From: Halomonas sp. TD01
Lineage (GTDB): Bacteria > Pseudomonadota > Gammaproteobacteria > Pseudomonadales > Halomonadaceae
Assembly: GCF_923868895.1 (NCBI RefSeq)
Contig: NZ_OV350343.1
Span: 3,968,001 to 4,032,000, forward strand
Reading direction: 5' to 3'
DNA: 64,000 nucleotides
Shown here piece by piece: positions 57,791 to 64,000 of this stretch (its first letter is position 1; each line of letters opens with the position of its first letter). The notes under the pieces were generated by a model. It searched no databases and was not told where the DNA came from. It saw only the letters and a program-made list of their open reading frames with translations. Made by a program: the position numbers and the translations under genes.

Positions 57791-58969
57791 TCAAAAGCTA
57801 TCACCGGGTATCCGAACAGAGCCTTCCATTAACACACGTGCGCTTCGGCTCATGACGGCTTGATCAATCTGCCAACGCCCGTCTGCCAAGCTTGCTTTTG
57901 CACCTACCCGTAACGAGCCAGAAGGATGCCCAAAAGTAACCGCTTCACGCTCGTCGCCACCTGCGGCTAAATTTACTAACGTGCCTTGAATGGCTGCTGC
58001 TGCGCCGATAGCCACCGCTGCGGTACCCATCATTGCGTGGTGCAGCTTACCCATTGAAAGCGCCCTTACCACAAGATCAATGTTTTCTTCACTCACCGCT
58101 TTGCCACTGGAGGCCGTATAGCTGGCAGGTGGGGCAACGAAAGCCACTTTCGGCGTATGCTGTCGGCTGGCCGCTTCATCAACGTGCTTAATCAATCCCA
58201 TACGCACCGCAGCGTGAGCGCGAATAGTCTCAAACATAGCGAGCGCTTTGGCATCGCTGTTAATCGCTTCTTGCAACTCACAGCCTGTATAGCCGATGTC
58301 CTGGGCGTTAACAAACACGGTGGGGATGCCCGCATTAATCAGTGTGGCCTTCAGAACGCCTACCCCCGGCACCTCCAAATCATCAACCAAATTGCCGGTT
58401 GGGAAAATTGCCCCTTCACCATCAGCAGGGTCCATAAAGGCCACAGGGATCTCGGCGGCAGGAAAGGTCACGCCATCTAACTCAAAATCACCGGTTTCCT
58501 GCACTTGACCATTCACAATAGGCACTTGAGAGACAATGGTTTTACTGATATTAACCTGCCAAATACGTACTTCAACGACACCGTTTTGCGGTATTTTGGC
58601 GGGATCAACTAACCCATTGGCTATCGCGTAAGGACCTACTGCTGCTGATAAGTTGCCGCAGTTGCCGCTCCAATCCACAAATGGCTTATCGATAGAGACT
58701 TGGCCAAACAGGTAGTCCACATCGTGATCCGGCGACTCACTCTTAGAAAGAATCACGGTTTTACTGGTGCTGGACGTTGCGCCCCCCATCCCATCAATCT
58801 GTTTTTCATAGGGATCAGGACTACCAATCACCCTCATCAGTAGCCTATCCCGCGCCTCACCATGCACTCTAGCCGCTTCGGGTAAATCATTTAGGGTAAA
58901 GAACACCCCTTTACTGGTGCCGCCTCGCATGTACGTAGCGGGAATACTAATTTGTGCAACATGAGACAT
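57791..58969 (-). CDS. prpF: 2-methylaconitate cis-trans isomerase PrpF
   Basis: 392-residue isomerase of the diaminopimelate-epimerase fold that converts the AcnD product into the cis form used by aconitase. Conserved MRGGTSKGVFF near the N terminus, DPYEKQIDGMGG and DWSGNCGNLSAAVG are visible. GGGAG precedes the ATG. A terminator lies between acnD and prpF, so prpF depends on read-through or its own promoter. Confidence 0.95.
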   Translation of the reverse strand: MSHVAQISIPATYMRGGTSKGVFFTLNDLPEAARVHGEARDRLLMRVIGSPDPYEKQIDGMGGATSSTSKTVILSKSESPDHDVDYLFGQVSIDKPFVDWSGNCGNLSAAVGPYAIANGLVDPAKIPQNGVVEVRIWQVNISKTIVSQVPIVNGQVQETGDFELDGVTFPAAEIPVAFMDPADGEGAIFPTGNLVDDLEVPGVGVLKATLINAGIPTVFVNAQDIGYTGCELQEAINSDAKALAMFETIRAHAAVRMGLIKHVDEAASRQHTPKVAFVAPPASYTASSGKAVSEENIDLVVRALSMGKLHHAMMGTAAVAIGAAAAIQGTLVNLAAGGDEREAVTFGHPSGSLRVGAKASLADGRWQIDQAVMSRSARVLMEGSVRIPGDSF

Positions 58970-59047
58970 AACTAACGCTCCCTAACCATTCTCAATGACT
59001 GTTTTCAACAACCATTCTCAATAACCGTGCTTAATAACAACATGCTG

Positions 59048-59082
59048 AAAAAAAGAGCCCGGCGCTTAGCGACGGGCTCTTT
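59048..59082 (-). terminator. Rho-independent terminator between acnD and prpF
   Basis: Minus-strand AGAGCCCG, loop, CGGGCTCT followed by a run of T residues, about 40 bp after the acnD stop codon. Confidence 0.88.
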
Positions 59083-59122
59083 CAGTTATCGCCTTGGCGC
59101 TATACGTTACACGCCTGCTTGG

Positions 59123-61762
59123 CTACGCCGTGGTGGACTCAAGAAAGTCCTGGGCGAAACGCTGCAACACCCCGCCAGCAGAGTAAATTGTGACCTCTTC
59201 GGCGGTATCAATGCGGCAAATCACCGGCACTCGCTCAGTCGTACCGCTCTGGCGATGAATAATCAGCGTCAGCTTAGCTCCCGGCTGCGGGGCACCTTCT
59301 ACGTCGAAGACTTCCGTACCGTCCAGCGCCAAGGTTTTACGTGTGGTGCCCTCTTCAAACTGCAGCGGCATCACCCCCATACCAATTAAATTGGTACGGT
59401 GAATACGCTCAAAGCCTTCAGCCACAATGGCTTCAACACCCGCCAGGGCAACGCCTTTCGCCGCCCAGTCACGCGAGGAACCCTGACCATAATCCGCACC
59501 GGCAATAATAATCAGCGGCTGTTTACGTGCCATATAGGTTTCAATGGCTTCCCACATCCGCGTCACGGTGCCTTCTGGCTCAACACGTGCCAACGACCCC
59601 TGCAGCACTTTGCCCTGCTCGTCGTGCACCATTTCATTGAACAGCTTGGGGTTGGCCAATGTCGCCCGCTGGGCGGTTAAATGGTCGCCGCGGTGGGTGG
59701 CGTAGGAGTTAAAGTCCTCTTCAGGCAGGCCCATCTTATGCAGGTACTCACCTGCCGCGCTGTCTAGCATGATTGCGTTAGAGGGCGACAAATGATCTGT
59801 GGTGATATTGTCCGGCAAAATCGCCAACGGACGCATACCTTTCAAACCACGTTCGGCAGCCATATTGCCTTCCCAGTAGGGCGGGCGACGAATATAGGTG
59901 CTCTGGGGCCGCCATTCATAAAGCGGGCTCACTTGAGTGCGGGCACTCTTGTCGAGGTCAAACATTGGGATATAGGTTTGACGGAACTGTTCTGGCTTCA
60001 CTGATGCCTTCACAATCGCATCGATTTCACTATCGTCGGGCCATATATCTTTCAGCGTGACGGGGTTACCGTCATGGTCAGTACCCAGCACGTCTTTCTC
60101 AATATCAAAGCGAATAGTGCCCGCAATCGCGTAGGCAACCACTAATGGCGGCGATGCCAAAAATGCCTGCTTAGCATAGGGGTGAATGCGCCCGTCAAAG
60201 TTACGGTTACCGGAAAGTACCGCTGTGGCATATAGATCACGATCGATAATCTCTTTCTGGATCACCGGATCTAACGCCCCGGACATACCGTTACAGGTTG
60301 TACAGGCGTATGCCACGACACCAAAGCCAAGTGTTTCCAGCTCATCCATCAGCTTGGCTTCTTCCAGATACATCTTGACAGTTTTTGACCCCGGCGCTAG
60401 CGACGACTTAACCCATGGTTTGCGGGTTAACCCCAAGCGGTTAGCATTACGAGCAATTAAGCCAGCTGCTACCATGTTGCGCGGGTTAGAGGTATTCGTG
60501 CAGCTGGTAATGGCGGCGATGATGACTGCGCCATCCGGCATTCTGCCCGCTTGCTCGTCGGCCCGCGCTTTATCCAGGTCGATCGCGATACCGCGCTGGG
60601 CTAGCTCCGAGGTAGGCAAATGCGCATGGGGGTTGGAAGGCCCTGCCAAGGTGCGAGCAACGCTAGAAAGATCAAAGCGCAGTATCCGCCCGTACTCGGC
60701 AGTTTTTAAACTATCGGCCCACAACCCTGTGTGCTTGGCATAGGCTTCGACAAGAGCAACCTGCTCATCCTCACGCCCCGTGAGCTTGAGGTAATCAATG
60801 GTTTGGTTATCGATGTAGAACATCGCCGCCGTAGCACCGTACTCAGGCGTCATGTTGGAAATGGTCGCCCGATCACCAACAGTTAACGCATCGGCACCTT
60901 CACCGTAAAACTCCAGGTAGGCACCTACAACGCGCTCTTTACGAAGAAACTCGGTAATCGCCAACACCATATCGGTGCTGGTAATGCCCGGCTGCAGTTT
61001 GCCGGAGAGTTCTACACCGACGATATCCGGCAGGCGCATCATCGAAGCACGGCCCAGCATTACGCTTTCGGCTTCAAGACCGCCCACACCGACGGAAATG
61101 ACGCCAAGCGCATCGACCATTGGCGTGTGGCTATCGGTGCCTACGCAGGTATCTGGGTAAGCAATACGCACGCCTTGTTCATCAGGGCGGCACTGCACCA
61201 CCGGTGACATTTTCTCCAGATTGATCTGGTGCATAATGCCGTTGCCCGGTGGAATCACATCGACGTTCTCAAAAGCCACTTTGGTCCAGTTAATGAAATG
61301 GAAGCGGTCATCGTTACGGCGATCTTCCACCTGGCGGTTTTTCTCGAAAGCGTCTTCCTCGAACCCTGCGTGCTCAACAGCCAATGAGTGATCAACGATC
61401 AGCTGCGTAGGCACCACAGGATTCACTTTCGCCGGGTCACCGCCCTTCTCAGCGATGGCATCCCGTAGACCAGCGAGGTCGACTAACGCGGTTTGCCCCA
61501 GGATGTCATGACACACAACGCGTGCTGGGTACCAAGGAAAATCCAAGTCTTGTTTACGTTCAATCAGCTGCTTTAGGGCATCGGTTAGCAACGCTGGGTC
61601 GCAGCGGCGAACCAGCTGCTCGGCCAACACCCTGGAAGTATAGGGCAGCGTCGCGTAGGCGCCGGGCTTGATATCTTCAACGGCTTGCTGCGCATCGAAG
61701 AAATCTACCGGGGCACCCTCTGCCGTCACGCCTGGCAGCGGCTTGCGATAATTCGTGTTCAT
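59123..61762 (-). CDS. acnD: 2-methylcitrate dehydratase, Fe/S-dependent (AcnD)
   Basis: 879-residue aconitase-superfamily enzyme of the methylcitrate cycle. TCVGTDSHTPMVDALGV, ITSCTNTSNPRNMVAAG and the cluster cysteines in YACTTCNGMSG are intact. The C-terminal swivel domain has GADYGQGSSRDWAAKG. Its pairing with PrpF identifies it as AcnD rather than AcnA. ATG at 61762 has GAGAGG upstream. Third gene of prpB-prpC-acnD. Confidence 0.95.
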   Translation of the reverse strand: MNTNYRKPLPGVTAEGAPVDFFDAQQAVEDIKPGAYATLPYTSRVLAEQLVRRCDPALLTDALKQLIERKQDLDFPWYPARVVCHDILGQTALVDLAGLRDAIAEKGGDPAKVNPVVPTQLIVDHSLAVEHAGFEEDAFEKNRQVEDRRNDDRFHFINWTKVAFENVDVIPPGNGIMHQINLEKMSPVVQCRPDEQGVRIAYPDTCVGTDSHTPMVDALGVISVGVGGLEAESVMLGRASMMRLPDIVGVELSGKLQPGITSTDMVLAITEFLRKERVVGAYLEFYGEGADALTVGDRATISNMTPEYGATAAMFYIDNQTIDYLKLTGREDEQVALVEAYAKHTGLWADSLKTAEYGRILRFDLSSVARTLAGPSNPHAHLPTSELAQRGIAIDLDKARADEQAGRMPDGAVIIAAITSCTNTSNPRNMVAAGLIARNANRLGLTRKPWVKSSLAPGSKTVKMYLEEAKLMDELETLGFGVVAYACTTCNGMSGALDPVIQKEIIDRDLYATAVLSGNRNFDGRIHPYAKQAFLASPPLVVAYAIAGTIRFDIEKDVLGTDHDGNPVTLKDIWPDDSEIDAIVKASVKPEQFRQTYIPMFDLDKSARTQVSPLYEWRPQSTYIRRPPYWEGNMAAERGLKGMRPLAILPDNITTDHLSPSNAIMLDSAAGEYLHKMGLPEEDFNSYATHRGDHLTAQRATLANPKLFNEMVHDEQGKVLQGSLARVEPEGTVTRMWEAIETYMARKQPLIIIAGADYGQGSSRDWAAKGVALAGVEAIVAEGFERIHRTNLIGMGVMPLQFEEGTTRKTLALDGTEVFDVEGAPQPGAKLTLIIHRQSGTTERVPVICRIDTAEEVTIYSAGGVLQRFAQDFLESTTA

Positions 61763-61795
61763 AATGCCTCTCACTTAATCACGGCCCGTTAAGGG

Positions 61796-62923
61796 TTAGT
61801 CACGCGCTTCGATGGGCACCCACTCGCTCTTCTCAGGACCAGTGTAGTCGGCGCTGGGGCGAATAATGCGGTTATTGGCGCGCTGCTCGAATACGTGGGC
61901 TGCCCAGCCTGTCAAACGGGACATCACGAAGATCGGCGTAAACAGCTTGGTCGGAATATCCATGAAGTGGTAAGCACTGGCATGGAAGAAGTCCGCGTTG
62001 CAGAATAGTTTCTTCTCACGCCACATGACTTCTTCACAGCGCACAGAAACGGGGTAAAGCACGCTGTCGCCTACGTCATCGGCAAGCTTCTGCGACCACT
62101 CTTTGATGATTTCATTACGCGGGTCAGACTCGCGGTAAATCGCATGGCCAAAGCCCATGATCTTCTCTTTGCGCTCAAGCATACCGAGCATTTCGCGCTC
62201 GGCTTCTTCCGGCGATGCCCAGTTCTCGATCATTGCCATGGCCGCTTCATTAGCACCGCCGTGCAGCGGGCCACGTAGTGAACCAATCGCACCGGTGACA
62301 CAAGAGTGCATGTCAGAAAGCGTCGAGGCGCAAACCCGCGCCGTAAACGTTGAGGCATTGAACTCATGCTCGGCGTATAGAATCAACGATACGTTCATTA
62401 CCCGCGCATGTAACTCAGAAGCAGGCTCACCGCGCAGCATATGTAGGAAGTGGCCGCCTACAGAGGCATCGTCAGTTTCGGTATCAATGCGAACGCCGTC
62501 GTGGCTGAAACGGTACCAGTAGCAAATAATCGAAGGCAGCACCGCTAACAGGCGATCGGAAACATCCTGCTGCTGGTCAAAGCTCTCTTCAGTTTCCAGG
62601 TTACCCAGCATGGAGGTACCGGTGCGCATAACATCCATCGGATGCGCATCTTTGGGAATTTGCTCCAGCACGGATTTCAGGGCATCGGGCAAACCACGCA
62701 GCCCCTTTAGCTTGGTGATGTAGCCATCAAGCTCGGCTTGGTTAGGCAGCTTGCCTTTCAGTAACAAATACGCGACTTCTTCAAACTTTGCCTTCTCGGC
62801 CAACTCTTTAATATCAAAACCACGGTAGGTTAATCCGGAACCCGTTTTACCCACCGTACACAGCGCTGTGGTACCAGCGCTTTGTCCACGGAGTCCTGCG
62901 CTGTTTTGCGGTTTATCAGCCAT
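61796..62923 (-). CDS. prpC: 2-methylcitrate synthase
   Basis: 375-residue citrate-synthase-fold enzyme joining propionyl-CoA and oxaloacetate. It starts GLRGQSAGTTALCTVGK and carries GSLRGPLHGGANEAAM and MGFGHAIYRESDPR with the catalytic histidines. AGGAG precedes the ATG. Lies between prpB and acnD on the same strand. Confidence 0.96.
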   Translation of the reverse strand: MADKPQNSAGLRGQSAGTTALCTVGKTGSGLTYRGFDIKELAEKAKFEEVAYLLLKGKLPNQAELDGYITKLKGLRGLPDALKSVLEQIPKDAHPMDVMRTGTSMLGNLETEESFDQQQDVSDRLLAVLPSIICYWYRFSHDGVRIDTETDDASVGGHFLHMLRGEPASELHARVMNVSLILYAEHEFNASTFTARVCASTLSDMHSCVTGAIGSLRGPLHGGANEAAMAMIENWASPEEAEREMLGMLERKEKIMGFGHAIYRESDPRNEIIKEWSQKLADDVGDSVLYPVSVRCEEVMWREKKLFCNADFFHASAYHFMDIPTKLFTPIFVMSRLTGWAAHVFEQRANNRIIRPSADYTGPEKSEWVPIEARD

Positions 62924-62978
62924 GTCGTGTCTCCTGTCAGCTTTTTTTATATGTTTTAGTAATTGATGGTGTTAACGG

Positions 62979-63878
62979 CTATTCAGCGTCTTTCTGCTCG
63001 GCAAATAGCGCGTCGAGCTTTTGCTCAAAATCGTGATAGTTCAAAAAGTCGTACAGCTCATCGCGGGTCTGCATGGTATCGACCACCTCTTTTTGATGAC
63101 CGTTATCCAAAATGCTCTGATACACCTTTAAGGCGGCAGCATTCATGGCTCGGAAGGCGGAGAGCGGATAGAGCACCATGCGACAGCCCACCTCACCCAG
63201 CTCCTGCTGAGAGAACAGCGGAGTCGCACCAAATTCAGTGATATTGGCCAGAATTGGCGCATTTACGCGCGAACAGAACGCACGATAATCATCCAGCGTG
63301 TGTACGGCTTCGGCGAAGATCGCATCTGCCCCTGCTTCTACGCAGGCATTAGCGCGCTCGATGGCAGCGTCTAAGCCCTCTTTCTGGAACGCGTCGGTAC
63401 GCGCAATCAGATAAAAATCAGGATCTAATTTGGCATCTGCTGCGGCCTTAATGCGGTCAACCATTTCCTGCTGGGACACAATGGCTTTATTCGGGCGATG
63501 GCCGCAGCGCTTCTGAGCTACTTGGTCTTCCAAGTGAACAGCAGCAACGCCTGCGCGCTGCATCTCTTTAACGGTACGCGAAATATTAAAAGCACCGCCC
63601 CAGCCTGTATCAATATCTACCAGCAGCGGAAGATCAGTAGCACCGCAGATACGATGCGCATCTTCCACCACGTCGTTCATACTGGTCATACCCAAGTCCG
63701 GCAAGCCGAAAGAAGCGTTAGCCACGCCGCCGCCCGACAGATAAATCGCTTGATGTCCGACTCGCTCGGCCATCATCGCGGTATACGCGTTAATCGTGCC
63801 TAGAATCGGTAGTGGGCGGTTCGTTTCTAGCGCAGCACGAAAGCGAGCACCTGGCGTGAGAGTAGATGAAGTGGACAT
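62979..63878 (-). CDS. prpB: 2-methylisocitrate lyase
   Basis: 299-residue PEP mutase/isocitrate lyase family enzyme splitting methylisocitrate into pyruvate and succinate. The catalytic KRCGH is in [17 protein letters not shown], and the metal site includes [12 protein letters not shown] at 63878 has AAGGAG seven bases upstream; the frame is open further but unlike the family. It is the first prp gene seen; a regulator would lie beyond the right window edge. Confidence 0.96.
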   Translation of the reverse strand: MSTSSTLTPGARFRAALETNRPLPILGTINAYTAMMAERVGHQAIYLSGGGVANASFGLPDLGMTSMNDVVEDAHRICGATDLPLLVDIDTGWGGAFNISRTVKEMQRAGVAAVHLEDQVAQKRCGHRPNKAIVSQQEMVDRIKAAADAKLDPDFYLIARTDAFQKEGLDAAIERANACVEAGADAIFAEAVHTLDDYRAFCSRVNAPILANITEFGATPLFSQQELGEVGCRMVLYPLSAFRAMNAAALKVYQSILDNGHQKEVVDTMQTRDELYDFLNYHDFEQKLDALFAEQKDAE

Positions 63879-64000
63879 TGGCGTTGCTCCTTTAGAAGGC
63901 TTAACGGATAGGCGTATCGAACTAATCCGCTGATGACGTTGTTTGCTGTTCAAGAACAGCGGCGTAGCGGTCGGCGACGTTTGCACGGGAAGCACTGACG

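Overview
The window is chromosomal DNA from a gammaproteobacterium, most likely the family Halomonadaceae (Halomonas/Vreelandella group). The evidence is the 16S/23S sequence, the moderate GC content, and Pseudomonas-like gene orders such as gacA-uvrC-pgsA followed by tRNA-Gly/Cys/Leu, ihfB-lapA-lapB next to pyrF, and dnaX-ybaB-recR. I found no insertion sequence, prophage, integrase or CRISPR array.

Layout: 1-3090 is an rRNA operon on the minus strand, with the 5' part of 23S cut by the window edge, a tRNA-less spacer, 16S, a leader and tandem promoters. 3250-9860 is a fatty acyl-CoA / beta-oxidation-type set: acyl-CoA dehydrogenase, short-chain dehydrogenase, acyl-CoA synthetase, TetR regulator and thiolase. 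9896-18812 is an arsenic locus. A thioredoxin-type arsenate reductase followed by a chemoreceptor runs left from one control region, and arsH-ACR3-FMN reductase-arsC-CC/Se protein runs right from it. A convergent operon (GAPDH-arsJ-MFS) runs left from a second control region. Two almost identical 20-bp operator-like sites mark both control regions, yet no arsR gene is present in the window. 18883-23490 is pstSCAB with two Pho boxes.

23530-40000 holds transporters (TauE-like, Bcr/CflA), transaldolase, a FabH2-like synthase with mlaA and a PP2C phosphatase/STAS pair, hrpA, fadD with a PsrA-type operator, a class II glutamine amidotransferase and an oligopeptidase B-like protease. A 55-residue unannotated small gene with an internal FxTIWD repeat follows at 40173. 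40397-46503 is a housekeeping run (ycgN, acpH, ycgL, rnd, recR, ybaB, dnaX, grxD). dnaX carries a textbook programmed -1 frameshift signal and a perfect 125-bp hexanucleotide array coding for Glu-Pro repeats.

46724-57602 contains argF, tRNA-Ala, gacA-uvrC-pgsA, three tRNAs with a decayed tRNA-Gly relic between them, nadB, sdhE-ygfX, ihfB, lapA-lapB, pyrF and a ComEA-like exported protein. 57791-63878 is the methylcitrate cycle for propionate (prpB, prpC, acnD, prpF).

Most of the window is ordinary core genome. The parts most worth a second look are the regulator-less arsenic locus with its linked chemoreceptor, the dnaX recoding signal plus repeat tract, the small FxTIWD-repeat gene, and several short 13-15 bp tandem duplications placed at stop codons.
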